Part shown: one piece after another, positions 54,622 to 63,020 of the stretch | How the letters are laid out: each line of letters opens with the position of its first letter | How positions within the stretch are numbered: the first letter of the stretch is position 1 | Source: Candidatus Skiveiella danica | Lineage (GTDB): Bacteria > Pseudomonadota > Gammaproteobacteria > Burkholderiales > Burkholderiaceae_C | NCBI GenBank assembly: GCA_016721925.1 | Contig: JADKHE010000013.1 | Span: forward strand, 62,001 to 126,000 | Length of the DNA: 64,000 nucleotides | Direction: 5' to 3' | The notes under the pieces: generated by a model | What the model saw: only the letters and a program-made list of their open reading frames with translations | What the model was told of the DNA's origin: nothing | Database searches by the model: none | Program-made: the position numbers and the translations under genes

Positions 54622-55065
54622 TCAGGCTCCCTTCTTCTGGCCCGCCGCACCTTGCGGCTGGTGCTGGGGTTGGGCGTCGCCGTCCTCGCCAAGATAGCGG
54701 TTGCCCTGGATGGAACGACCGCCGGCCACCATCATGGCGCGGTATTCGGCTTCGGTCATGCCGGTCATGGAGCCCGCCATCTGCTGGAAACTCTTGCCAT
54801 CGGTGGCGCCGATCTTGGCCAGGAAGTAGATGTTGCCGCCCGTGCGCATGCACCAGTTGAGGTCGCGCGCCAGCACGGCCTGCTTCTGCTCTTCGGTCAT
54901 CGTCCACTCGTCGAGGTAGGCACGCTCGTCGGCCTTGAAGCGCTCGCGGTTGTCGGCCTTCATCAGGCTCATGCAGAACTGGTTGAGCCAGTAGCCTTTG
55001 CGGCTCTGCTCGGCGTCGAAAATGATCGTGCCAGGCACGTCGAGATAGGGTTTTTCAAGCGACAT
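54622..55065 (-). CDS. ligA: Protocatechuate 4,5-dioxygenase, alpha subunit
   Basis: 147-residue LigA subunit (MSLEKPYLDVPGTIIFDAEQ, then RKGYWLNQFCMSLMKADNRE and LARDLNWCMRTGGNIYFLAK). The family helices covering the LigB active site are complete. Two bases separate it from both ligI and ligB, so it is fully within the operon. Near its end the Ala/Gly/Gln-rich tail is typically variable. Confidence 0.93.
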   Translation of the reverse strand: MSLEKPYLDVPGTIIFDAEQSRKGYWLNQFCMSLMKADNRERFKADERAYLDEWTMTEEQKQAVLARDLNWCMRTGGNIYFLAKIGATDGKSFQQMAGSMTGMTEAEYRAMMVAGGRSIQGNRYLGEDGDAQPQHQPQGAAGQKKGA

Positions 55066-55067
55066 GG

Positions 55068-56006
55068 TCAGCCTTTCACTTCTTCAGGCCAGTACAAGCG
55101 CATCGGGTTGTCCACCAGCAGCTTGCGCTGCAGTTCGGTGGTGGGCGCGATGTGCGGAATGAAATCGACCAGCAGGCCGTCGTCGGGCATGTGGTCCTTC
55201 AGGTTGGGGTGCGGCCAGTCGGTGCCCCAGAGCACGCGATCCGGAAACGCTTCCACCACACGGCGCGCAAAGGGCACCACGTCGCGGTACGCGGCCTGCT
55301 CACCATCCAGCGCCTTGGGACCGGTGACCGACAGCCGCTCGGGACAGCTCACCTTGCTCCAGACGTTGGTGTGCTCGCGCATGAACTTCTCGAACAGCGC
55401 GAACTGTGGCCCGTCCACGGGCAGCGACACATCGGGCCGGCCCATGTGGTCCACCACCACGGTGGTGGGCAGCGCGGTGAAGAAGTCCCACAGCTCGGGC
55501 AGATCCACCGCCTCGAAGTAGATCACCACGTGCCAGTCGAGCTGGGCGATGCGAGCAGCGATCTCCATCAGCTCGTCCTTGGGCGTGAAATCGACCAGGC
55601 GCTTGACGAAATTGAAGCGCACGCCGCGCACTCCGGCGGCGTGCAGCTGCTGCAACTCGTCGTCGGTGATGCTGCGCTTCACCGTGGCCACACCCCGCGC
55701 CTTGCCGCCACTGGACAGGCAGGCGTCGACCATGGCGCGGTTGTCAGCGCCGTGGCAGGTGGCCTGCACCACGACGTTGCGCGCGAACCCGAGATGGTCA
55801 CGCAGCGCAAACAGTTGCTGCTTGCTGGCGTCGCACGGCGTGTACTTGCGCTCGGGCGCATAGGGAAATTCGGCGCCAGGGCCGAAGACGTGGCAGTGGG
55901 CGTCCACGCTGCCGGCGGGCAGTTTGAAGGTGGGTCTGGAGGGATCGGTGTACCAGTCGAGCCAGCCGGTTGTCTTGGTGAAATCGCCGCTTACAGGTTT
56001 GGACAT
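55068..56006 (-). CDS. ligI: 2-pyrone-4,6-dicarboxylate lactonase
   Basis: 312-residue amidohydrolase-superfamily enzyme that opens 2-pyrone-4,6-dicarboxylate to 4-oxalomesaconate without a bound metal. The strand-1 DAHCHVFGPG, VVQATCHGADNRA, VVDHMGRPDVSLP and the catalytic Asp in WGTDWPHPN match LigI/PmdD. Start at 56006 (MSKPVSGDFTKTTG). It follows the Bug gene by 24 bases. Confidence 0.93.
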   Translation of the reverse strand: MSKPVSGDFTKTTGWLDWYTDPSRPTFKLPAGSVDAHCHVFGPGAEFPYAPERKYTPCDASKQQLFALRDHLGFARNVVVQATCHGADNRAMVDACLSSGGKARGVATVKRSITDDELQQLHAAGVRGVRFNFVKRLVDFTPKDELMEIAARIAQLDWHVVIYFEAVDLPELWDFFTALPTTVVVDHMGRPDVSLPVDGPQFALFEKFMREHTNVWSKVSCPERLSVTGPKALDGEQAAYRDVVPFARRVVEAFPDRVLWGTDWPHPNLKDHMPDDGLLVDFIPHIAPTTELQRKLLVDNPMRLYWPEEVKG

Positions 56007-56030
56007 GGGTCAGTTGAAAGGTGAAGGGAT

Positions 56031-57023
56031 TCAATCGGGCTTGATGTTGGCTTCGCGCACGAGCTTCTCGTAGCGTTGGCGCTCGGCGCGGATCAGCGCG
56101 GCGAACTGCTCAGTGGTGCCAGGCAGCACCTCGCCGCCGGCATTGGCCAGGCGCGCACGCACCTCGGGGTTTTGCAGGGCTTTTTCGACCTCGGCATGCA
56201 GGCGCTCCACCACCGCCTTGGGTGTGGCCGCAGGCGCAATGAAGCCGTACCACACCGAAGCCTCGAAGCCCGGAAAGCCGGACTCGGCGATCGTGGGCAC
56301 GTCGGGGTAGATGGACGAACGGCCCGGGCTCAGCACCGCGATCACGCGCAGCTTGCCGGACTTGACGTGCGGCAGCACCTCCAGCGCGTTCACCGCCACC
56401 AGCGGAATCTGTCCGCCGATTGCGTCGGTGATCGCCTGGCTGCCGCCCTTGTAGGGGATGTGTTGCAGGTCAACGCCAGCCGCGCGCGTGAAGAATTCCA
56501 TGGCCATGTGCGGGGTGGCGCCGTTGCCCGGCGACCCGTACGCAATGGTGTTCGGCTTGCCCTTGGCGGCTTGAATGAGCTGGTCCACGCTGGTGTAGGG
56601 CGACGCGGCGTTGGCCGCGATGACCACCGGCACGCGCCCGACCAGCGCCACCGGCGCCACGTCTTTTTCGGGGTCGAACGGCGCCGGCTTGTACAGCGCC
56701 GGGTTGGCAGCGATGGAGTTGGCCGTCAGCATCAGCGTGTAGCCGTCAGGCGGCGCGTCGATCAGCGCCTTCATCGCAATGTTGGTGCCAGCGCCGGGCT
56801 TGTTTTCCACCACGATTGGCTGCCCCAGCCCGGCCTGCATCGCCTGGCCGACGCTGCGGGCAATCAGGTCCACCGCGCCGCCGGCCGTGAAGCCGACCAG
56901 CACCTTGACGGGCTTGGCCGGATAGGCCTGCGCCGAGGCCTGCAGCGGAAGGACCGCCGCGACGGCCGCCATCACACAGGCAAGGCCCAGCCGGCGGCTG
57001 GACAGGAAAGGGACGTTCTTCAT
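56031..57023 (-). CDS. Bug-family solute receptor of the protocatechuate operon
   Basis: 330-residue TctC-type receptor. Signal peptide (MKNVPFLSSRRLGLACVMAA, site near ASA-QAYPAKP), motifs VKVLVGFTAGGAVD, ENKPGAGTNIAM and IPYKGGSQAITD. AGGAGA lies upstream of the start. It sits between the ABC-type binding protein and ligI, so it probably binds protocatechuate, a related aromatic acid or a pathway dicarboxylate. Confidence 0.9.
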   Translation of the reverse strand: MKNVPFLSSRRLGLACVMAAVAAVLPLQASAQAYPAKPVKVLVGFTAGGAVDLIARSVGQAMQAGLGQPIVVENKPGAGTNIAMKALIDAPPDGYTLMLTANSIAANPALYKPAPFDPEKDVAPVALVGRVPVVIAANAASPYTSVDQLIQAAKGKPNTIAYGSPGNGATPHMAMEFFTRAAGVDLQHIPYKGGSQAITDAIGGQIPLVAVNALEVLPHVKSGKLRVIAVLSPGRSSIYPDVPTIAESGFPGFEASVWYGFIAPAATPKAVVERLHAEVEKALQNPEVRARLANAGGEVLPGTTEQFAALIRAERQRYEKLVREANIKPD

Positions 57024-57059
57024 GCTGATGTCTCCTGAGGGGTTGGGACGCGCGGGAAC

Positions 57060-57863
57060 TCAATCGGGTCGAGCCGTGCCACGCAGGCCGGCCCGGGTGA
57101 TGATGGCTTGAAGCTGACCGCTGGCCTGCGCGTCCTGCGCAAACTGGCCGACGTAGGGCAACGCGGCCTCACGTCCTTTCGGAATGGCGATGGCCAGGTT
57201 CTCCAGACCCCAGCGGCCGTCGAGCACGCGGAAGCCGGGCAGATCGTCGGACATATCGAACAGGATGCCCTTGTTGGTCGCAAAGGCGTCCAGCTTGCCC
57301 TGCCTGAGCAACTCCTGGCCCAGCTTGATCGAGGCGACGGGCACCACGACAGCCTGCTTGAAGGTTCGCGTCAGCACGCCTTGGGAACTGCTGCCCTCCG
57401 CCACGCCCACGCGGTTGGCCCGGAGATCCACATCGCCGACTGCCGTGATGGCCGACCCGGGCGGCACCAGATAGCCGAGCTCCAACCGGATCACGGGCGG
57501 TGTGAAGGCCATGTCTTTGGCGCGAGCCTCGGTGGCATTGGTAAAGGTGAAATCCACCGCGCCCACCTTCAGCGCGTCGAGCACCAGCGCCAGCCGGCCG
57601 AACTCGAACACCTGCACCGGCACGCCGAGCCGATTGCCCAACGCCTGGCCCAGCTCCATCGCAACGCCGGCTCTCTCACCTGTCTTCGGATTGACCACCA
57701 GCGAGGTGGGACTGCCCGGATACACGCCCACGCGGAGGGTGCCGCTGGGCGCCAGGACACGGGCGACCGCGGGGTCCACCGCGGGCGCCGTCGCCGCGCA
57801 ACCGGCGACCAGCAGCGGCGTGCCGATGGCCGCTGCAATCAGGACTCTGCGAAGAAGGTTCAT
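57060..57863 (-). CDS. ABC-type amino-acid-like substrate-binding lipoprotein
   Basis: 267-residue family-3 solute-binding protein with a lipobox (LLVAGCAATAP), so anchored on the outer face of the inner membrane. Typical lobes: LRVGVYPGSPTSLVVNPKTG, GVAMELGQALGNRLG and VDFTFTNATEARAKDMAF. No permease or ATPase genes accompany it, so it may act with another importer or as a sensor. It lies between ligK and the Bug gene; a link to aromatic acid uptake is inferred only. Confidence 0.85.
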   Translation of the reverse strand: MNLLRRVLIAAAIGTPLLVAGCAATAPAVDPAVARVLAPSGTLRVGVYPGSPTSLVVNPKTGERAGVAMELGQALGNRLGVPVQVFEFGRLALVLDALKVGAVDFTFTNATEARAKDMAFTPPVIRLELGYLVPPGSAITAVGDVDLRANRVGVAEGSSSQGVLTRTFKQAVVVPVASIKLGQELLRQGKLDAFATNKGILFDMSDDLPGFRVLDGRWGLENLAIAIPKGREAALPYVGQFAQDAQASGQLQAIITRAGLRGTARPD

Positions 57864-57897
57864 GGTCGGCTCGATGATGGGCTCGCGGCAGCGGAGT

Positions 57898-58581
57898 TCA
57901 GTCGATGTACTTCAGTCCCGCGGCCGCCAGCGGCTCGCGCATCTTGTACATGTCCAGACCCAGCACGCCCGAGGCCAGCTTGGCGCGCTTTTCGCCTTCG
58001 AAGCTCTCGCGCTTGATCGCGGCCTCCAGCGTCTGCACCGCACGCGCGGCGGGCACGCAGACCACGCCGTCGTCGTCGGCCACGATCACGTCGCCGGGCG
58101 TGACCAGCATGCCGGCGCACACGATGGGGATGTTCACCGAGCCCAGCGTCGCCTTGATCGTGCCCTTGCTGCTGATCGCCTTGCTCCAGACCGGGAAGTT
58201 CATTTCCTTCAAAGTTTTCACGTCGCGCACACCCGCGTCAATGATGAGGGCACGGGCGCCGCGCGCCTGGAAGCTGGTGGCCAGCAGGTCGCCGAAGTAG
58301 CCGTCGGTGCATTCGGCGGTGACGGCGGCGACCACGATGTCGCCTTCTCTGATCTGCTCGGCCGCGACATGCATCATCCAGTTGTCACCCGGCTGCAGCA
58401 GCACCGTGACCGCCGTGCCGGAAACCTGCACGCCGGTCTGGATGGGGCGCATGTAGGGCTTGAGCAGGCCGACACGGCCCATGGCTTCGTGCACCGTGGC
58501 CGAGCCCAGCGCGGCCAGGCCGTCTGCGGCTGCGCGGTCTGCACGCTGGATGTTTCTGTAGACAACGCCTAGTTCGTACAT
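57898..58581 (-). CDS. ligK: 4-carboxy-4-hydroxy-2-oxoadipate aldolase
   Basis: 227-residue RraA-fold class II aldolase that cleaves 4-carboxy-4-hydroxy-2-oxoadipate into pyruvate and oxaloacetate. HEAMGRVGLLKPYM, LLQPGDNWM, the metal/substrate residues R119-D120 in DAGVRDVKTL and DDDGVVCVP are as in LigK/PmdF. I use ATG 58581, with GGAG 7 bases upstream; a GTG two codons earlier (58587) has no room for a ribosome site. Follows the repeat region 58647-58849. Confidence 0.92.
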   Translation of the reverse strand: MYELGVVYRNIQRADRAAADGLAALGSATVHEAMGRVGLLKPYMRPIQTGVQVSGTAVTVLLQPGDNWMMHVAAEQIREGDIVVAAVTAECTDGYFGDLLATSFQARGARALIIDAGVRDVKTLKEMNFPVWSKAISSKGTIKATLGSVNIPIVCAGMLVTPGDVIVADDDGVVCVPAARAVQTLEAAIKRESFEGEKRAKLASGVLGLDMYKMREPLAAAGLKYID

Positions 58582-58646
58582 GTTCACGTCTCCAAAATTT
58601 CGTTACCTGAATCCGCGACAAAGCCGGGCCGAATCCCTCCGCTCAT

Positions 58647-58683
58647 GTCCCCCGCCCGCGAGCGGGCTCCTCCTTGACTTCGC
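58647..58683 (+). repeat. Arm A of an interlocked inverted repeat
   Basis: Starts GTCCCCCGCCCGCG and ends CTCCTTGACTTCGC. Its reverse complement (two or three bases longer) lies at 58781-58819. Contains its own hairpin GCCCGC-GA-GCGGGC. Confidence 0.8.
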
Positions 58684-58757
58684 TGCGGGACTCACCCCGA
58701 CTCTGCCGCTCGCCAACGAGGAGATCTCCCTCATTTCAGTTCGACCCGCCCGCCCCA

Positions 58758-58782
58758 GGATCGGGGTGGCCGGGCGTTTTGC
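58758..58782 (+). repeat. Arm B of an interlocked inverted repeat
   Basis: 25 bases from GGATCGGGGTGG to GCGTTTTGC. The perfect reverse complement occupies 58825-58849. Confidence 0.85.
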
Positions 58783-58819
58783 GAAGGTCAAGGAGGAGCC
58801 CGCCACGCGGGCGGGGGAC
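58781..58819 (-). repeat. Arm A' of the interlocked inverted repeat
   Basis: GCGAAGGTCAAGGAGGAGCC to GGGCGGGGGAC; pairs with arm A (58647-58683), with only two small differences. It lies in the loop between B and B', so the two stems cannot nest. Confidence 0.8.
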
Positions 58820-58824
58820 ACGCA

Positions 58825-58849
58825 GCAAAACGCCCGGCCACCCCGATCC
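58825..58849 (-). repeat. Arm B' of the interlocked inverted repeat
   Basis: GCAAAACGCCCG to CCCCGATCC, 25 of 25 complementary to arm B. It ends 21 bases before the ligJ stop at 58870. Confidence 0.85.
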
Positions 58850-58869
58850 CCCAAAACCTTAAGCCCCAA

Positions 58870-59910
58870 TCACTGCCCCTTGGCCTTCAACCGCGCATCC
58901 AGCCGCGCAAACACCCGGCGCACATTGCCTTCATAAATCTGGTGCTTGTCCTCGGCACTGAGGAGGGTCGAAGCCTCGATGTAGCGCTTGGTGTCGTCGT
59001 AATAGTGGCCGGTGGTCGGGTCGATGCCGCGCACCGCGCCGATCATCTCGCTGGCGAACAGCACGTTCTTCACCGGGATCACCGTGTTCAGCAGGTCGAT
59101 GCCCGGCTGGTGGTAGACGCAGGTGTCGAAGAAGATGTTGTTCAGCACATGCTCGGTCAGCAGCGGCTTCTTCATCTCCTGCGCCAGGCCGCGGAAGCGA
59201 CCCCAGTGGTAAGGCACGGCACCGCCGCCATGCGGAATCAGGAACTTCAGCGTCGGGAAATCCTTGAACAGATCACCCTGCACACACTGCATGAAGGCGG
59301 TGGTGTCGGCGTTCAGGTAATGCGCGCCGGTGGTGTGAAAGCAGGCGTTGCACGAGGTGCTGACGTGGATCATCGCCGGCAGGTCGTATTCGACCATCTT
59401 CTCGTAGATGGGGTACCAGTGGCGGTCGGTCAGCGGCGGGCTGTTCCAGTGGCCGCCTGAAGGGTCCGGGTTCAGGTTGATGCCGACAGCACCGTATTCC
59501 TTGACGCACTTCTCCAGCTCGGGGATGCAGGTGGCCGGATCCACCCCGGGCGACTGCGGCAGCATGGCCACCGGCACGAAGTGGTCCGGGAACAGCTGGC
59601 TCACGCGGAAGCACAGCTCGTTGCAGATCGCCGCCCAGGTGCTCGACACATTGAAGTCGCCGATGTGGTGCGCCATGAAGCTGGCGCGCGGCGAAAACAG
59701 CGTGAGGTCGCTACCGCGCTCCTTCATCAGGCGCAGCTGGTTGGTCTCGATCGATTCGCGCAGTTCGTCGTCACTGATCTTCAGGTCGGCGGCTTTGGGC
59801 ATCAGGGCCGGGTCCTGAATGCCGGCGATCTGCTGGTTGCGCCAGGTTTCCAGCGCCTTGGGCGCGGTGGTGTAGTGGCCGTGGCAATCGATGATCAACG
59901 AGGTTTTCAT
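58870..59910 (-). CDS. ligJ: 4-oxalomesaconate hydratase (amidohydrolase family)
   Basis: 346-residue metal-dependent enzyme that hydrates 4-oxalomesaconate to 4-carboxy-4-hydroxy-2-oxoadipate. Metal-site H-x-H in IDCHGHYTTAP, later MIHVSTSCNACFHTTGAHYL, LIPHGGGAVPYHWGR and a C-terminal Glu/Asp in FASEMIGAVRGIDP match LigJ/PmdE. Start at 59910 (MKTSLIIDCHGHY); the frame open to 59967 overlaps the promoter. First gene of the pathway operon, divergent from the LysR gene. Confidence 0.92.
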   Translation of the reverse strand: MKTSLIIDCHGHYTTAPKALETWRNQQIAGIQDPALMPKAADLKISDDELRESIETNQLRLMKERGSDLTLFSPRASFMAHHIGDFNVSSTWAAICNELCFRVSQLFPDHFVPVAMLPQSPGVDPATCIPELEKCVKEYGAVGINLNPDPSGGHWNSPPLTDRHWYPIYEKMVEYDLPAMIHVSTSCNACFHTTGAHYLNADTTAFMQCVQGDLFKDFPTLKFLIPHGGGAVPYHWGRFRGLAQEMKKPLLTEHVLNNIFFDTCVYHQPGIDLLNTVIPVKNVLFASEMIGAVRGIDPTTGHYYDDTKRYIEASTLLSAEDKHQIYEGNVRRVFARLDARLKAKGQ

Positions 59911-60005
59911 GGGCGTTTTGCAGGCTGAGGCTGATGAAGGGCGACTGTGGCCAGTCCGCCCCGGCACATCCAGCCAAGGCCTCCTCTACCAGCTAGAGCA
60001 AACGA

Positions 60006-60028
60006 GCATATCAACGCCCATGCTATGC
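60006..60028. promoter_or_regulatory. Candidate LysR site between ligJ and the LysR gene
   Basis: GCATA-N13-TATGC, an inverted repeat 16 bases upstream of the LysR ATG at 60044, within the 133-base divergent promoter region. Spacing and symmetry fit an LTTR recognition site for protocatechuate-operon control. Confidence 0.45.
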
Positions 60029-60043
60029 GAATAAACTGCGAAC

Positions 60044-60955
60044 ATGGACCTCAAGCAGCTTGAATACTTCGTGCGTGTGGCCGAACTGGGCAGCTTCACC
60101 CGGGCCTCGATTGCGCTGGACGTCGCCCAGCCCGCGCTGAGCCGCCAGGTGCGGCTGCTGGAAGTCGAGCTGCGCCAGAACCTGCTGGTGCGCAACGGCC
60201 GCGGCGCAGCGCCCACCGAGGCCGGCAAGCTGCTGCTGGAGCATGCCCGCGGCATCCTGCACCAGGTGGAACGGGCCCGCGAAGAGCTGGGCCGGGTGCG
60301 CGGCGCACTCGCCGGGCGCGTCGCCATCGGCCTGCCGCCCAGCCTGGCGCGGGTGCTGACCGTGCCGCTGACGCGCGCCTTCCGCCAGCAGATGCCCGAC
60401 GCGCAACTGTCGATCAGCGAAGGCCTCTCGGTGACCATGCAGGAATGGCTGGTCAACGGCCGGCTCGACATTGCCGTGCTGTACAACGCCCAGCCCGCCA
60501 CCGGCATCGAGGCCACGCCCCTGGTCGACGAGGACCTGATGCTTGTGCAACCCCGCCCACCCGGCCTGCCCGAAGACCCGCCGCCGCCGCCCATCACGCT
60601 GCAAGAGGTGGCCCGGCTGCCGCTGGTCATCCCCAGCCGGCCGAACGCCATCCGCATGCACGTGGAGGCGGAGATGGCCGCCATCGGCTGCCGCCCCACG
60701 ATTGCGCTGGAGATCGACGGCGTCTCCGCCATCCTGGACCTGGTCGCCGACGGCGCCGGGCACGCCATCCTGTCGCGCAATGCCGTGGCCAGTTCCGTCA
60801 AGCCTTCGGCCTTCACCGTGCGCGCCATCGGCCAGCCCCCGCTGCGCACCCGGCTGTCGCTAGCCACAAGCTCGGCGCGGCCGGCCACGCTGACCCAGCA
60901 GGCCACGATGGAGCTGGTGCGAGCCACCGCACAGGCTCGGCTGTCGGCAACCTGA
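60044..60955 (+). CDS. LysR-family regulator of the protocatechuate 4,5-cleavage operon
   Basis: 303-residue LTTR. HTH (FVRVAELGSFTRASIALDVA, PALSRQVRLLEVELRQ) followed by an effector domain (IGLPPSLARVLTVPL, AILDLVADGAGHAIL). Divergent from ligJ, the same layout as pmdR/ligR-type regulators, so it probably activates ligJ-K-...-C with protocatechuate or a pathway acid as effector (inferred). The branch resembles NAC/CbbR-like regulators that keep a constant GAG(H/Y) near the effector pocket. Confidence 0.85.
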   Translation: MDLKQLEYFVRVAELGSFTRASIALDVAQPALSRQVRLLEVELRQNLLVRNGRGAAPTEAGKLLLEHARGILHQVERAREELGRVRGALAGRVAIGLPPSLARVLTVPLTRAFRQQMPDAQLSISEGLSVTMQEWLVNGRLDIAVLYNAQPATGIEATPLVDEDLMLVQPRPPGLPEDPPPPPITLQEVARLPLVIPSRPNAIRMHVEAEMAAIGCRPTIALEIDGVSAILDLVADGAGHAILSRNAVASSVKPSAFTVRAIGQPPLRTRLSLATSSARPATLTQQATMELVRATAQARLSAT

Positions 60956-60962
60956 ATGCTCC

Positions 60963-61016
60963 TTTTTCAATAGCTGGTTGTGACAATCCTGCTCTGGAGA
61001 AGGGGCCTTTCGATCA
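60963..61016 (+). repeat. Dispersed ~50-bp repeat, copy 6
   Basis: TCAATAGCTGGTTGTGACAATCCTGCTCTGGAGAAGGGGCCTTTCG: ATAGCTG, GTGAC, ATCC-GCTCTGG and GGCC-TTT keep the order of copy 1 but are more diverged. It lies in the 225-base gap after the LysR gene. Confidence 0.4.
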
Positions 61017-61180
61017 CTTTTCGCCGGGAAACGAAGTCCTTGGCGAGCCAGCGTTCGGCACGCTGACAAACCCGTGAATTCCTGCGGGACTTCCCGAACG
61101 GCTCTTGCGTGATCCGCGCTGCTGCGCCACCATTGACCCGCCCTTCCTCTGAACCGACCCCCATCCCAAGGAGACTCCCG

Positions 61181-62008
61181 ATGCGCCTGTTTGCTGCTCG
61201 ACTGACCGCCTGCATGGCCCTGCTGCTGGCCACCACTGCCGCATTCGCCCAGGCCGGCAAGACCGAGCTGCTCTGGCTCGGACAGGCCGCGTTCCGGCTC
61301 ACCACGCCCAGCGGCAAGGTCATCATGATCGATCCGTGGATCCGGACGAACCCGACCACACCCGCCGAGTACAAAGACCTGGAAAAGCTCGGCAAGGTCG
61401 ACCTTATCCTGGTCACGCACGGCCACTTCGACCATATCGCCGATGCCCCGGCGCTGGCCATGTTGCACAAGGCGCGGGTGTTTTCGCCCGGTGACCTGAA
61501 CCAGACCCTGACCGTGCTGAAGGTCCTTCCGCCGGAACTCGCGCCGCGCATGAACAAGAGCGGATCGGTCACGCCGTTTGCCGACGCGCCGAAGATCAAG
61601 ATCACGGCCGTGCGCGCGGAACATTCGTCAGCCTACGTCTGGCGCAACCCGGCCAGCAATGCCGACGAAGTGCATGTGGGCGGCGAGCCGGTCGGCTTCA
61701 TCATCGAGCTGGAAGACGGCCAGAAGATCTACCACATGGGCGACACCGGGCTGTTCGGCGACATGAAGTTCATCGGCGAGTACTACAAGCCCGACGTCGT
61801 GCTGATCCCCATCGGCGGCAACTTCACGATGGACCCGGTGGATGCGGCTTATGCGACAAAGGAGTGGCTCAAGCCGCGCACGGTCATCCCGATGCACTAC
61901 GGTGCCAACCCATTGACCAAGGGCACGGCCGCCCAGTTCCAGCAGGCGCTGGGCAGTGCGCCCGTCAAGCTGATCCCGCTGAAGCCGGGTGAAAAGGCCG
62001 AGTTCTGA
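61181..62008 (+). CDS. Exported MBL-fold metal-dependent hydrolase (UPF0173-like)
   Basis: 275-residue protein. Signal peptide (MRLFAARLTACMALLLATTA, site near AFA-QAGK) after AAGGAG. MBL signature H-x-H-x-D-H in THGHFDHIAD, plus VRAEHSSAYVW, HMGDTGLFGDM and a late IPMHYG histidine, the set used by the UPF0173 hydrolases. Periplasmic hydrolase of unknown ester or lactone. Directly followed by a Bug gene whose start overlaps its stop. Confidence 0.85.
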   Translation: MRLFAARLTACMALLLATTAAFAQAGKTELLWLGQAAFRLTTPSGKVIMIDPWIRTNPTTPAEYKDLEKLGKVDLILVTHGHFDHIADAPALAMLHKARVFSPGDLNQTLTVLKVLPPELAPRMNKSGSVTPFADAPKIKITAVRAEHSSAYVWRNPASNADEVHVGGEPVGFIIELEDGQKIYHMGDTGLFGDMKFIGEYYKPDVVLIPIGGNFTMDPVDAAYATKEWLKPRTVIPMHYGANPLTKGTAAQFQQALGSAPVKLIPLKPGEKAEF

Positions 62009-63003
62009 ACGAAATCGCTCGACACCTCAGGCGTCGGCGTCCGGCCGTCTTCCTGCTGGCGCTGGCCGCACTCGCGGCAGGCTCCGTCACCGCACAGCCC
62101 GCCGTTTACCCCGCGAAGCCCATCCGCCTGGTCGTGCCCTTCACCCCTGGCGGCAGCACCGACATCCTGGCGCGCGCGATCGGCCAGGAGCTCACCCGCG
62201 CCTGGGGCCAGAGCGTGATAGTGGACAACGTGCCCGGCGCCGGCGGTGCCATAGGGGCCGACAAGGTGGCCAAGGCCCCGGCCGATGGCTACACCCTGCT
62301 CATGGGCCACATCGGCACGCTGGCCGTGAACCCCAGCCTGTACCCGAAGCTGCCCTACAACCCGCTGAAGGACTTTGCGCCCGTGGCGGGGGTGGCGCGC
62401 GTGCCCAACGTGCTGGTGGTGCACCCCTCGGTGCCGGCCAAGGACGTCAAGGAACTGGTGGCGCTGGCCAAGGCCAAACCCGGCCAGCTCAACTACGGCT
62501 CGGGCGGCAACGGCAGCGCGGCCAACCTGGCCACCGAGTATTTCAAGCTGCAGACGGGCGTCTCGATGGTGCACATCCCCTACAAGGGCACCGTGCCGGC
62601 CGTGACCGATCTGATCGGCGGGCAGATCCAGGTGCTGTTCACCGGTGCGCCGGCCGTCATCGGCCACGTCAAGAGCGGCCAGCTGCGCGCTTTGGCCGTT
62701 TCCAGCCCGAAGCGGCTGGACGCGCTGCCCGAGCTACCGACCGTATCCGAGAGCGGCTACAAGGACTTCGAGGCCGACCAGTGGTATGGCGTGGTGGCGC
62801 CCGCTGGCACGCCGCGCGAGGTCATCAGTAAGCTCAACACCCAGATCAACGCCGCCCTGAACACCCCCGAGCTGAAAGCCCGACTGGCCGCGGAAGGCGC
62901 CGTGGCCATGCCCGGCACACCCGAGGCCTTCGGCCAGCTCATGGCAGGCGAAATCACGCGCTGGAAGCCGGTGATCACCTCCGGGCGGGTGAAGGCGGAC
63001 TGA
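62005..63003 (+). CDS. Bug-family solute receptor with a non-standard (CTG) start
   Basis: About 332-residue TctC-type receptor. Signal-peptide-like opening NEIARHLRRRRPAVFLLALA, site near VTA-QPAVYPAKP, then IRLVVPFTPGGSTD, DNVPGAGGAIGA and IPYKGTVPAVTD. In this frame there is no ATG, GTG or TTG between the in-frame TGA at 61990 and the mature protein; the only plausible initiator is CTG at 62005, which overlaps the MBL stop (CTGA). A GTG at 62134 would lose the signal and the first strand. Either translational coupling from CTG, or a small sequence error. Confidence 0.75.
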   Translation: MNEIARHLRRRRPAVFLLALAALAAGSVTAQPAVYPAKPIRLVVPFTPGGSTDILARAIGQELTRAWGQSVIVDNVPGAGGAIGADKVAKAPADGYTLLMGHIGTLAVNPSLYPKLPYNPLKDFAPVAGVARVPNVLVVHPSVPAKDVKELVALAKAKPGQLNYGSGGNGSAANLATEYFKLQTGVSMVHIPYKGTVPAVTDLIGGQIQVLFTGAPAVIGHVKSGQLRALAVSSPKRLDALPELPTVSESGYKDFEADQWYGVVAPAGTPREVISKLNTQINAALNTPELKARLAAEGAVAMPGTPEAFGQLMAGEITRWKPVITSGRVKAD

Positions 63004-63020
63004 AACCGGGCTCAAGAGCC

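Noticed and set aside
57060..57863. Complete ABC importer within the protocatechuate operon
   Set aside because: Only the binding lipoprotein is present; no permease or ATPase gene next to it.
58580..58936. 118-codon frame over the ligK-ligJ gap
   Set aside because: Its sequence is made almost wholly of the inverted repeats and shows no protein family; better explained as a repeat element.
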